Source of the DNA: Prevotella sp. E2-28
GTDB taxonomy: Bacteria; Bacteroidota; Bacteroidia; Bacteroidales; Bacteroidaceae
Length of the DNA stretch: 64,000 nucleotides
Direction of reading: 5' to 3'
Assembly (NCBI RefSeq): GCF_022024055.1
Contig: NZ_CP091788.1
Span: 2,852,001-2,916,000 of the forward strand
Shown here: one piece after another, positions 21,801-28,732 of the stretch
Position numbering within the stretch: position 1 is the first letter of the stretch
Layout of the letters: each line of letters starts with the position of its first letter
Notes under the pieces: model-generated
Databases searched by the model: none
Told to the model about the DNA's origin: nothing
Seen by the model: the letters and a program-made list of their open reading frames with translations, nothing else
Program-made: the position numbers and the translations under genes

Positions 21801-22151
21801 AACCACCTCAACGCCAGTCAGCGTGGTCTGGTCCTGCAAACGAATTGTATAGTGGGTCTTGTTAAAAGGCAGAATCTGCGTCTTGCAGCCCACGTAGGAC
21901 ACCTTCAGCTTGTTCTTCGGATTTTTCAGCTTGAAGGAGAAGTTACCATTCAAATCAGTTGATGCTGCGGAAACGATACGGTTGGCAGCGTCAATCTCTA
22001 TGACGTTAGCCTGCATCACTGGTCCGAAAGCATCGGTCACTGTACCACTGATAATATCGCCCGCTTTCTGGGCATAGGAAGCGACAATTGACAATTGACA
22101 ATTGATAATTATCAGTCCCAGTGTCTTTATTACTCTTTTACTCATCATCAT
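18837..22151 (-). CDS. SusC/RagA-family TonB-linked outer-membrane protein (upstream pair)
   Basis: TonB-dependent glycan importer of about 1104 residues. Three in-frame ATGs (22151, 22148, 22145) open the gene. The carboxypeptidase-regulatory-like domain begins ISGTVTDAFGPVMQANV. The plug has VDEALQGRIAGLDIV, LIVVDGNVLQGG and IESISVLKDAAATAIWG, followed by a barrel ending KSFTGGVTISF. The signal-peptide region is odd: its IIINCQLSIV stretch is encoded by an AATTGACAATTG repeat (22083-22112), the same sequence found as noncoding linkers between the other genes here. It is the first SusC of the operon. Confidence 0.95.
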   Translation of the reverse strand: MMMSKRVIKTLGLIIINCQLSIVASYAQKAGDIISGTVTDAFGPVMQANVIEIDAANRIVSAASTDLNGNFSFKLKNPKNKLKVSYVGCKTQILPFNKTHYTIRLQDQTTLTGVEVVAKKKAGGSGLQIPVKEISSARQSIDMKEFEGLSVTTVDEALQGRIAGLDIVANSGNLGSGTSMRLRGVSSINSSSEPLIVVDGNVLQGGAPSDFDFQSANDEKFAELLNINPEDIESISVLKDAAATAIWGSQGGNGVIEIKTKRGARGNTRVTYSFRLTGTYQPNGMKLLNGDEYTMLLKEEYFNPHMDPNASDDIDEINYVSGGKFSEYQMYNNNTDWVDAVKKTGWRQNHYVSLTGGGEKANFRIAAGYDHETGSIIKQELDRFTTRVALDYFVSDRIKIATDVSLTYTDNHKNYADLLSVAYRRMPNLSIYEMDKNGNSLGEFYNMLPSSNKVFEDNQFKDYNPIALAYVAQSEETSYNIQPEFRLNYELLGIEDEKTRLTYEGKIVFNISNRYNDMFRPVELSTGGWTSSDANLATNNANKSLGVTTTHTLTFVPQFRNKDHSLMMLLRGQLTKGTSTSQNTSEYGLPSGTIRSASAPGIISTFNASPGQWRSLYFTYSAHYAYKGRYVADFSVRRDGTTKFGDDKRWGNFPALSGKWIASDEPWFKKGLPFVSMFAARFGWGIVGNPPGGEGLYYSKYTGGKGYLDYGSVYQKNIQLKKLKWEQKETVNFGVDFGFWNELISGNVEVYRQKTTDLLMGNRALPSSSGFSSLDYQNVGAMENVGWEFNLNGNRIIKAGKFSVDFNITFANNRNKLTEMDETVLASLNNDFDKKNGSYLSRVELNRPLGGIYGFRYKGVYQYSKYSEVEVPGVSGPNAPVVRDKDGNVIVDNYGRTKPMRFCYTGIEEDEKEFKGGDAIYEDVNHDGQINELDIVYLGSSLPKFTGGFGFKLHFGRLTLNNQFNFRYGNKIINKARMNAENMYSNNNQSRAVLWRWRVEGDEAPIPRALYNYGYNWLGSDRFVEDGSFIRLNYTQLSYAVPQKALKKFGLQQLSLYVSANNLFVLTKYSGADPEVGYGGYGVVTDNAQTPRAKSFTGGVTISF

Positions 22152-22167
22152 TTTCAATTTTCAATTA

Positions 22168-24801
22168 TCAGTTTTTAATCAGCAGCGGGCCGTCAATCAG
22201 ATGAATCACAGCCGATGAAGAGTTGTGGATATGCGTAGCAGAACTCTTCTCGCTTTGCTCATAAGTATATTCACGAGCCATGAGGTTGAAGAGTCCCGTC
22301 TTCTCGGTCATCACCCTGCGGGTGTTGCCTGCCTCATCGGAGATATAAATCTGGCTGCCCATCTTGTCGGTCTTCACGTTCAGTTTCTTGAAGATTTTCG
22401 AGTCGCCTTCAGTAGCCAGATAAGCCGTCTCATAAGGTGTCACGAAATTGCCACTTGCGTCAAAATCGTCCATACCCGTGGTGTTGTCACCGTTAATCAT
22501 GACAGCATTATCCTGAATATGGTAGCGCAGGAAAGCATCAATCTCTGCTGTGTACGCAGCCGAGTCCGTAGGTGAAGCCATTGCCACATCGTCCCATGTA
22601 TGCAGTTTGCCTGCTGCGATAAGCTGATCAATACTCTCATTGGTAGGCACATAGACTGTATAGTGGAAATTATTGAATGTACTGATACAGGTATCACTGC
22701 AAGCATATTTTGTATCGTGCTTAGTCTCCAGCAGGTCACTGCCGTGAAGCAATTCACGGAAGCGGCTGAATTCAGAATGCTGACCCAATATATTAAATAC
22801 GGTCTGTCGAGCACCCAATATAGGACTCTCTTCCAAGATATAGCTCTTACCGTTACCGCCTTCAGTCTGATTATAGATATAGCTAATATGTACTGACGGT
22901 GACTCACCATTAATCTGGCGAGTACCCTCAACCAGCATTCCATTAGCACCTTCACTTACATTACGCACACGCAGGATAGAACCACCCTTAGTACGATAAT
23001 ATTCGTGACCGTCCTCAACGTCGCCAATCACCACGTGGTCGTCCAAAATGTCATACAGTCTGTTCAGCACAGCATCGGTATTCAGTCTCGGTGTACCGCT
23101 TGAAGACTTATACACGCCGATAGAGTCGCCTGCAACACCTGTTTCTGGGTCGATATTATGGATACTTGCATATACCTCCGTACCCTTCAAGTCGGGGTTA
23201 TAATGGAAACGCAGCAACTGACGCTGTGGTTTGCCATAAGAGCAAGGATCAACATATTCCAGCAATGCATTGTTTGATGGCAGGAAGAAGCTATAGCGTG
23301 AGTTCAGTGAGTTCAAGAAAGCCTGATAGTTCAGTTTTTTTATGGCCCAAAGCATGATAGACATGCTTGGATCCACTACCGTAGGATACATCACACTGAC
23401 AAATGAAGTTGGTGTAAACACGTGGTTAGTCAGATAAACGGCACCATTACATGCCAACCAAACAGAGTCCACATGCTCTTTCGTAATACCCAAAGGATCG
23501 GCTGCATCATTCAAGATAAACTGGAATTTGCTGGGCACACTACTTACAAGTGAGGGCAACATATTGGCACTCATAAATTCAGTCAACGTGCTATAAGGCA
23601 CATTATCCCATGAGCCAAAACTCTTTCTCAGAGCAGCACCAGCACCGTTCTGCCAATACTCGTTCAGGGCTTCATCGCTAGGCACCAGCATCACGGCCAT
23701 ATCCTGCTGCATAGCAGTACCGCCCGTGGTGTTTGTGGGAATAAAATAACCGTTCCATCCTGGATCGAAAGGCAACTCACCATTTGCTTCACTTACCTGC
23801 TCATAAGAACTAGTAAACGACCTGCCCTCCCGTGATCGTTCAGAGAAATAACGCAACTCATAAAGAGAGTCAATATTAGTGCCCTGAGAAGCATTATACG
23901 AATCCTTCATATCGTCGCCCAACCATTCGAGCACAGAATAGCGGTTCAATAGGTGAGCGAACTGTGTGGTATTGGGTTTCGACATGATAATATCTGCCAT
24001 ATTGGGCAATGGTGTCACCACCTCACTCATACGGTTTACGAAACCATTCAGACAACGAATATTCTGATCTACAATCTGAGCGCCGTTGATAGAGGCGTCA
24101 CCACTCTTACGATGGGTCGTGTAGTTATACAGGAAGTCATAGTCATCATTGGTAATCTTCTTGTTGGCCATATGACTCTCAATGAAGTGAATCATTGGCG
24201 TAGCAGTAGCATCATGAAGCACTACCAACGAGTCACGTCCCTGATACATGTGCCAATAATCAGCATTGGGAATGTTTGCCTTTGTCATCAATTGAGCGTT
24301 GTCGAAAGGCTCAAGGGCTGAATTGCGTCGCATGGCATCACCTTCAACAGGCGCGCCACTGGTATTGGGCGTACTTGACAGAGCCTGCACCTGATAACTG
24401 TTGTTTATCATTGCGCCAAAAAGCAGTTTACGCTTCTGCGCTATTGTCAGGTCATCATACGACTTCACTCCCCAGCTGTTGTTCTGGAAGAAGCGGGCAA
24501 AAGCGGCATCATCAGCAGCAAATAATGTCTTCGAACCCGTTTTTGCCAACACATCACGATAGTTTAGGTCGTTAATCAGCCTCACCATGTTGGTAAAGTC
24601 GCCTTGTTCATCCAGCCAACTATAGATGCTTCGGTCCCACCCTGCAGGAGTCTTTTCATCTAAATCGTACTCTGAACAAGACACGAACCCACCAGCTCCA
24701 GCCAGCGCCAGGCTCATAGCCAGCAACTGACAGCGACTCCGTTTCCAGAAATCTTGCTTAGCAAGCGACCATTTTAGGTCTAGCGGTCTTTTGGTTTTCA
24801 T
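22168..24801 (-). CDS. Large fasciclin-domain lipoprotein, first gene of the SusCD operon
   Basis: 877-residue predicted lipoprotein. The N-terminus has an unusually long basic lead (MKTKRPLDLKWSLAKQDFWK) before the hydrophobic core and lipobox (GGFVSC). Several FAS1-like units follow: about 50-265 (TLFAADDAAFARFFQ), about 265-480 (AVMLVPSDEALNEYW to VYLTNHVFTP), about 480-660 (SFFLPSNNALLEYV), and about 700-875 (TVYVPTNESIDQLIA to AVIHLIDGPLLI). Four repeats would make it the largest FAS1 protein in the window. It is first in the transcript, 17 bases ahead of SusC. Role inferred as surface binding or assembly. No catalytic motif found. Confidence 0.85.
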   Translation of the reverse strand: MKTKRPLDLKWSLAKQDFWKRSRCQLLAMSLALAGAGGFVSCSEYDLDEKTPAGWDRSIYSWLDEQGDFTNMVRLINDLNYRDVLAKTGSKTLFAADDAAFARFFQNNSWGVKSYDDLTIAQKRKLLFGAMINNSYQVQALSSTPNTSGAPVEGDAMRRNSALEPFDNAQLMTKANIPNADYWHMYQGRDSLVVLHDATATPMIHFIESHMANKKITNDDYDFLYNYTTHRKSGDASINGAQIVDQNIRCLNGFVNRMSEVVTPLPNMADIIMSKPNTTQFAHLLNRYSVLEWLGDDMKDSYNASQGTNIDSLYELRYFSERSREGRSFTSSYEQVSEANGELPFDPGWNGYFIPTNTTGGTAMQQDMAVMLVPSDEALNEYWQNGAGAALRKSFGSWDNVPYSTLTEFMSANMLPSLVSSVPSKFQFILNDAADPLGITKEHVDSVWLACNGAVYLTNHVFTPTSFVSVMYPTVVDPSMSIMLWAIKKLNYQAFLNSLNSRYSFFLPSNNALLEYVDPCSYGKPQRQLLRFHYNPDLKGTEVYASIHNIDPETGVAGDSIGVYKSSSGTPRLNTDAVLNRLYDILDDHVVIGDVEDGHEYYRTKGGSILRVRNVSEGANGMLVEGTRQINGESPSVHISYIYNQTEGGNGKSYILEESPILGARQTVFNILGQHSEFSRFRELLHGSDLLETKHDTKYACSDTCISTFNNFHYTVYVPTNESIDQLIAAGKLHTWDDVAMASPTDSAAYTAEIDAFLRYHIQDNAVMINGDNTTGMDDFDASGNFVTPYETAYLATEGDSKIFKKLNVKTDKMGSQIYISDEAGNTRRVMTEKTGLFNLMAREYTYEQSEKSSATHIHNSSSAVIHLIDGPLLIKN

Positions 24802-24865
24802 TTGATTTGTTGTTTTGGTTTTTATATTGCTTTTAAAATTTTGGCTAACGTAGTTATTTTCGATG

Positions 24866-24873
24866 CAAAATTA
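24866..24873 (-). promoter_or_regulatory. -7 element TAATTTTG for the SusCD/fasciclin operon
   Basis: The minus strand reads TAATTTTG 65 bases upstream of the first gene. No -33 TTTG is present at the expected spacing. That fits a promoter needing an activator such as the HTCS. The rest of 24802-25074 is AT-rich and holds divergent promoters only. Confidence 0.5.
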
Positions 24874-25032
24874 AATATTTTTTATAAAAGCAGTTTTTCA
24901 TAACGTCCGAAGGGCTTTTCTTTACGTACAAATAATATAGAAAAACGTTTCATGTACATTCTTTTTTGTATCATAAAATGAATCATTTACAAAAATGAAC
25001 GCTCTTATACCTACTATATATATAATAATCAT

Positions 25033-25040
25033 TAACTTTG
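25033..25040 (+). promoter_or_regulatory. -7 element TAACTTTG for the CAP-domain gene
   Basis: TAACTTTG lies 35 bases ahead of the ATG at 25075 on the plus strand. A -33 TTTG is not evident. Confidence 0.5.
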
Positions 25041-25074
25041 CACACATAATCATTTACCAATAAGTATTTTCGTT

Positions 25075-25713
25075 ATGAAAAGAAACCTGACAACAATTAC
25101 CGCATCAATCGTTTTTATAGCAGTATGGTTTATCTCCGTAGGCTATCAGAGAGATTCCACCATGAATGAAGATCAACAGTCATTAGCTGTAATTGCTGAA
25201 ATAAACCGATGCCGAACAAATCCGGCAAACTATGCCGAAACGGCACTTAAAAGGCATTTGGACCGCTTTCTCAACGACAACATCTATCGTGACACCAACG
25301 GAGACCGCATTCAGACAATGGAGGGTCGTCAACGTGTTCTGGCTGCAATCAACGAGTTGAAAAACATGCAACCAGTAGAGCCGCTCGTCTATGATGAAGA
25401 CTTAACAAAGGCAGCCCGTTTTCATTGCAATGACATAGGTCCAACCGACATCCTAAGCCATAACAGCAGCGATGGCACAAGTATGGGCGACCGCCTCAGG
25501 CGCTTTGTTAAAAGCCCGAGAGCATTGGGAGAAAATATCGACTACGGCAATTCCACTGCGGAAGATATTATTGTCAGTTTGGTGATAGACGACGGAGTGC
25601 CAAGTCGCGGACACCTAAAAAACATCATGAATCCTACCTATCGTCACGCTGGTGCAGCCATCGGCAAACACAAACAGTATGGCTTCATGTGCACCATAGA
25701 TTTCTCAAATTAA
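25075..25713 (+). CDS. CAP-superfamily (SCP/PR-1-like) secreted protein
   Basis: 212 residues with an N-terminal signal or anchor (TTITASIVFIAVWFISVGY). The CAP fold is recognisable: AEINRCRTNPANYAETAL at the start, then LTKAARFHCNDIG with the first CAP His, DILSHNSSDGTSMGDRL with the second His, LGENIDYG (the GENI motif) and VIDDGVPSRGHLKNIMNPTY with the RGHxxNIM motif. It closes with YGFMCTIDFS. Bacterial CAP proteins are extracellular and of uncertain function. It stands alone on the plus strand, divergent from the SusCD operon, with no partner gene. Confidence 0.88.
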   Translation: MKRNLTTITASIVFIAVWFISVGYQRDSTMNEDQQSLAVIAEINRCRTNPANYAETALKRHLDRFLNDNIYRDTNGDRIQTMEGRQRVLAAINELKNMQPVEPLVYDEDLTKAARFHCNDIGPTDILSHNSSDGTSMGDRLRRFVKSPRALGENIDYGNSTAEDIIVSLVIDDGVPSRGHLKNIMNPTYRHAGAAIGKHKQYGFMCTIDFSN

Positions 25714-25741
25714 ACCTTTCCAACAAACGCTCTTTTAAGGC

Positions 25742-25760
25742 TCCGTTGTGATGCAACGGA
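25742..25760 (+). terminator. Hairpin after the CAP gene
   Basis: TCCGTTG (25742-25748) and CAACGGA (25754-25760) form a perfect 7-bp stem with a 5-base loop, 28 bases past the CAP stop. No U-run follows directly, so it is only a probable 3' end. Confidence 0.4.
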
Positions 25761-25848
25761 AATAGTTCCCACATGCAACCAATGGCGGGAACTGCCAGTT
25801 CCCTTCGTGGAAACTATTAGTTCTTTAATAAAAACTAGCAGTTCCCGT
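25761..25848. repeat. Nested and mutually exclusive inverted repeats
   Basis: An outer pair (25761-25772 with 25807-25818, one mismatch in 12) encloses an inner palindrome, GGGAACT (25787-25793) with AGTTCCC (25797-25803). The stretch CGGGAACTGC (25786-25795) can instead pair perfectly with GCAGTTCCCG (25839-25848). The noncoding stretch 25714-26125 has no gene. Confidence 0.65.
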
Positions 25849-25938
25849 TATTGATGCCATCATAGAACTACCTTGTTTTCAACGTATTAAAAACGGTTTC
25901 ATGGAAATTTTGTCAACTATTCCGAAAAACATGATGAT

Positions 25939-25980
25939 ATATGACGTTAGTATGATGTTAAAATCGATCTAACGTCATAT
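25939..25980. repeat. 12-bp perfect inverted repeat with ATGACGTTA core
   Basis: ATATGACGTTAG (25939-25950) and CTAACGTCATAT (25969-25980) are separated by 18 bases. A third, direct ATGACGTTA copy follows near 26017. It may be an operator or the remains of a small element; no gene lies next to it. Confidence 0.55.
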
Positions 25981-26092
25981 GTTAATCATCATATAATCAA
26001 TATATTACAAGAATTATGACGTTAATCAGTAATTTTTAAAAAAAATGGAGAAAAAAAATGTCGCACGCAAAAAAGAGGGTTACGAAGGATAC

Positions 26093-26118
26093 AAAAAGAC
26101 CCCGAGGGAAAACCTCGG
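26093..26118 (-). terminator. Probable original tRNA-Ser terminator, now separated from the tRNA
   Basis: On the minus strand CCGAGG-TTTTC-CCTCGG (26118-26102) is followed by GGTC and five Ts (26097-26093), a textbook intrinsic terminator. It begins 8 bases past the 15-bp copy of the tRNA-Ser 3' end at 26126-26140. Joining that copy to the tRNA at 36002-36089 recreates a normal tRNA plus terminator, the arrangement expected before the element inserted. Confidence 0.8.
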
Positions 26119-26125
26119 AGCCTAC

Positions 26126-26140
26126 TAGCGGAGAGAACAG
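26126..26140. other. Distal attachment site of the integrative element
   Basis: TAGCGGAGAGAACAG is identical to 35999-36013, the 3' end of tRNA-Ser. Sequences diverge on both sides. It marks the far boundary of the element. Confidence 0.85.
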
Positions 26141-26258
26141 AATCAAATTTCGTCACCTCCATTATTCCTTATAACTTATTGAGAATCAACACTCTGTATC
26201 GTTTAATCTACGTTGTGTCAATCATCTACTCTAACAATTATATAGTTTCTATCGACTG

Positions 26259-26290
26259 CAAAGGTAGGCAATAAATTTGGTATCTCCAAA
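26259..26290 (-). promoter_or_regulatory. Outward-facing promoter at the element end
   Basis: The minus strand has TTTG (26290-26287), a 20-base spacer and TACCTTTG (26266-26259), a full Bacteroidota promoter. It starts just after the hicB stop and points out across the attachment site. The 166-base stretch 26141-26307 holds no gene. A transcript would run about 160 nt to the chromosomal terminator at 26093-26118. Confidence 0.6.
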
Positions 26291-26307
26291 TATCTGAGCA
26301 AGAAAAA

Positions 26308-26649
26308 TCAGAGTGTTATGCCCAATGCACGAGCAACGGCATTTCTGATAAAAGCATTGATGGTGATGCCCTCCTTGCTGGCAGCCATTGCCGCACCACT
26401 ATGAATCTCAGGACTCAGCCTGACATTCAGCACACCAGTATAGGGTTTTCTGGGCTCAACACCTTTCTCCTGGCACATCTGCAGATAGTCGTCAACGGCT
26501 CCCTCGAAGTCTTTTGTCAGTTCCTCAACGGTCTGCCCCTCATACGTGATGCCATCTCTCATCATGCCTTGTACCTTGCCGAACAGGCATTTGTCTTCCT
26601 CGCTGTACTCTACACTACCTGTGTAGCCTTTATACTTCAAATATCCCAT
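26308..26649 (-). CDS. hicB: HicB-family antitoxin
   Basis: 113 residues. The N-terminal half is the HicB partial RNase-H-like fold: YKGYTGSVEYSEEDKCLFGKV then TYEGQTVEELTKDFEGAVDDYL. The C-terminal 45 residues form a ribbon-helix-helix DNA-binding domain (LNVRLSPEIHSGAAMAASKE and INAFIRNAVARAL). It neutralises HicA and probably represses the pair. It sits 13 bases after hicA in the toxin-first order normal for this family. Both lie at the distal end of the element, where they would help stabilise it. Confidence 0.9.
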   Translation of the reverse strand: MGYLKYKGYTGSVEYSEEDKCLFGKVQGMMRDGITYEGQTVEELTKDFEGAVDDYLQMCQEKGVEPRKPYTGVLNVRLSPEIHSGAAMAASKEGITINAFIRNAVARALGITL

Positions 26650-26662
26650 AACTATTACCTCC

Positions 26663-26923
26663 TTATTCTATATAGCCATTCTTCAACAGATAATTCAAGA
26701 TGTCTCGCATCATGTAGCCTTTGATGATATTACTCGGATGGGGCTTGTGCATGATATAAGCGTTCTGGTCTGCCTCGTTGTAGAACTTGATGCGTGATCC
26801 AGATGTCGCACCTTTGTTCTCCAACGTGAAACCATACAATTGAAAGAGAGCCACCACCTCATCGAAGGTGAAGTCTCTTGGCAATGTCCTAAATCGCTTT
26901 AGCAACTTCTCTTTCTTGTTCAT
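26663..26923 (-). CDS. hicA: HicA-family mRNA interferase toxin
   Basis: 86 residues from ATG 26923; the frame is open upstream but the promoter at 26929-26960 rules out the longer start. HicA fold: DFTFDEVVALFQLYGFTLENKG, then SGSRIKFYN and the conserved catalytic His region AYIMHKPHPSNIIKGYMMRDILNYL. HicA cleaves mRNA in a translation-independent way and is held by HicB. The glycine normally before the first helix-loop (GF.....GSH) is present as ATSGSR with Arg for His. The main His (MHKPHP) is retained. Confidence 0.88.
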   Translation of the reverse strand: MNKKEKLLKRFRTLPRDFTFDEVVALFQLYGFTLENKGATSGSRIKFYNEADQNAYIMHKPHPSNIIKGYMMRDILNYLLKNGYIE

Positions 26924-26928
26924 CGGTG

Positions 26929-26960
26929 CAAAAGTAGTTAAATTTAGCCACACCCCCAAA
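26929..26960 (-). promoter_or_regulatory. hicAB promoter placed to give a leaderless transcript
   Basis: TTTG (26960-26957), a 20-base spacer and TACTTTTG (26936-26929) on the minus strand. Only 5 bases separate the -7 element from the hicA ATG, so transcription would begin at or next to the start codon. Confidence 0.7.
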
Positions 26961-27057
26961 TTTTTGAATCATTTTTTGAAGTAGACAGTCAAAGAAAGCA
27001 GAAATTGCACTATGGTAGCGCAATTTCTGCTAATATCTGCACAGTTGCTATGCATTC

Positions 27058-27759
27058 CTATTTTGCATTGTCATGTTCATGTATTACTGCCTTTTGAGCA
27101 TCATTATATAAGTCCCATTGAGTTTGTGTTTTATTGGGGGATTTTTGTTCTGACAACATATTGATGATATATAGTGCACCAAGAAGCTGCATGCCTTTAT
27201 GTTTCTCCTCAGGATGTCGTTGCGTATAATAAGCTTTCTGAGCTGTTTCATAGTTGAACGTTTCATATTCGCGGTGGTATCCTGTCCTTACAGCGTCTGT
27301 TGGAAGATTGCCCTTTACCATTTTGTATTCGGGCTTAAAGTATGTCCACAGGCTATTGTTGCTTGTATAATTTTTAATACCGAGTTGAATTAGTGCCTGA
27401 TCGAGCCACTCCTCCCTATGATAAACTACTGGATTCTTCTTTTTATTTAGCGAATTGTCCAATATAGTGTCCGCAGTTTGTTTGTCAATAACAGTAAAAT
27501 AGAAATTACGTTCCTCTCTCTTCGGATTGTACTTAATATAATATAAGGTGTCATTCCCTGCGAGTTTCTGAATCTCAACATTTCGATAGGTAATACCTCT
27601 TAGTTTATATCCATTCTTGGGGAATGGTGCAGATAAATCAAAGGACTTGGAACCCCTAAACAAATCTAACATATCATAGTTGGGATTTTCTCCTATGGTT
27701 TTGAGTGTTTGACATGAGAACATGGTTAGAACAAAGAGGAATAGCATGGTTATCTTCAT
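27058..27759 (-). CDS. Predicted lipoprotein of unknown function in the element
   Basis: About 233 residues from ATG 27759, which gives MKITMLFLFVLTMFSC with a lipobox cysteine at 16; ATG 27771 is an alternative. The mature part is polar and soluble with no motif I recognise. A Tyr-rich stretch (YHREYETFNYETAQKAYYTQ) lies in the C-terminal third. It lies between hicA and another exported protein in the element's cargo region. Its 31-base-earlier neighbour (27839-28390) is on the same strand, so the two may be co-transcribed. Function unknown; an envelope role such as entry exclusion is possible but unsupported. Confidence 0.6.
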   Translation of the reverse strand: MKITMLFLFVLTMFSCQTLKTIGENPNYDMLDLFRGSKSFDLSAPFPKNGYKLRGITYRNVEIQKLAGNDTLYYIKYNPKREERNFYFTVIDKQTADTILDNSLNKKKNPVVYHREEWLDQALIQLGIKNYTSNNSLWTYFKPEYKMVKGNLPTDAVRTGYHREYETFNYETAQKAYYTQRHPEEKHKGMQLLGALYIINMLSEQKSPNKTQTQWDLYNDAQKAVIHEHDNAK

Positions 27760-27838
27760 TATATATCCCATGCTGTTCTTGGTCGTATCGTAACTATTAG
27801 ATACCATAACGCTACCACTTAGAACTGAAAAGGGAATG

Positions 27839-28390
27839 TTATTTTACACCGAAGGTAGAAACCTGTGATATATCAGTTGTGATGATAGCATACTGACCTG
27901 GTTCTGCGTTCTCGATCACTACCAGATAACAATCCTCACCATACTTCTTCGCCTCCGACGGAACGGTGTTGAATGTCATCGTGGATTTCACTCCACTCAG
28001 TACACCGGCTTCTGCCAGCTGATACTGACGCTTACTTTTCTTCACCTCAAACTGGAAGATGCCAAACACATCTTTTGGATCTTTTTTGTTATCTCCCGTC
28101 TTGATGACGAATGTAAGACGACCTTTCGGAAGTACCGTCTTCGACTCTGCACCCTTCACGGTGAGGTTCACCTTAGTCTTATCAAGGAAACCAGTGCCAG
28201 GGATAGGTATCATCCCAAACTTTGACGAACTTGACTTTATGGAAGTCTGTTCCTTCTGAAGCAGCGTTGTCGTGCTGTCAGCGTTAATTACTACGACCTG
28301 ACCGATAAACTCAGGCTCAAAATTCTTACTCTGCGCGAAGGCACTCATGGCCATTGCGACAAGCATCATTAAAAACAATTTCTTTTTCAT
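27839..28390 (-). CDS. Secreted protein of unknown function in the element
   Basis: 183 residues with a clear signal peptide (MKKKLFLMMLVAMAMSAFAQ). The mature protein is beta-rich and Lys/Thr/Ser-rich with repeated short strands (IGQVVVINADSTTTLLQKE, GKLTFVIKTG-like). No cysteine motif or lipobox and no known domain is recognised. It precedes the lipoprotein at 27058-27759. A -7 element at 28601-28608 would give it a roughly 205-base structured 5' leader. Confidence 0.6.
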   Translation of the reverse strand: MKKKLFLMMLVAMAMSAFAQSKNFEPEFIGQVVVINADSTTTLLQKEQTSIKSSSSKFGMIPIPGTGFLDKTKVNLTVKGAESKTVLPKGRLTFVIKTGDNKKDPKDVFGIFQFEVKKSKRQYQLAEAGVLSGVKSTMTFNTVPSEAKKYGEDCYLVVIENAEPGQYAIITTDISQVSTFGVK

Positions 28391-28445
28391 TTTGGCGATT
28401 CTTTAGCGATGTTTAACTTACATTCTGTTCATTTGACAAAAAGAG

Positions 28446-28511
28446 GACTGCCCTCTGTGTCCCATCGCCAGAGCATCGCCAAACGCTCGTAAAATACGCA
28501 CAGATGGGCAG
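28446..28511. repeat. Inverted repeat in the leader of the secreted-protein gene
   Basis: GGACTGCCCTCTGTG (28446-28460) and CACAGATGGGCAGTCC (about 28496-28511) pair with one bulged base. A third, direct copy (ACTGCCGTCTGTGTC) lies near 28525. The TTTTGGCGATT motif flanks both ends of the leader (28391 and 28559). Confidence 0.55.
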
Positions 28512-28600
28512 TCCATCAATATGAACTGCCGTCTGTGTCTCGTATTCCCTTTTAGCGAATTTTGGCGATTTCGACGATGGGGAGACACTTTCGTCGGTTG

Positions 28601-28608
28601 CAAAGATA
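28601..28608 (-). promoter_or_regulatory. -7 element TATCTTTG for the secreted-protein gene
   Basis: TATCTTTG on the minus strand, 211 bases upstream of ATG 28390. A -33 TTTG is not evident. Confidence 0.45.
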
Positions 28609-28732
28609 CGAATATTTTTTTAGATTTGCATCCATTTATGCAGTAAAAAATGCATTTTCAACTCTATTTCGCTTCATTCAAGTTAACAACATAAGGTGTA
28701 ACAAGCTCCCCTACCTTATTCAGTAACCTTAG

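Noticed and set aside
26126..26162. Small frame starting at 26162 that runs through the attachment site
   Set aside because: It continues through the terminator stem and T-tract, so it is unlikely to be translated as a real protein.
28418..28603. 61-residue minus-strand frame before the secreted cargo gene
   Set aside because: It lies on the inverted repeat of the leader, starts at the promoter itself and has no protein-like pattern.
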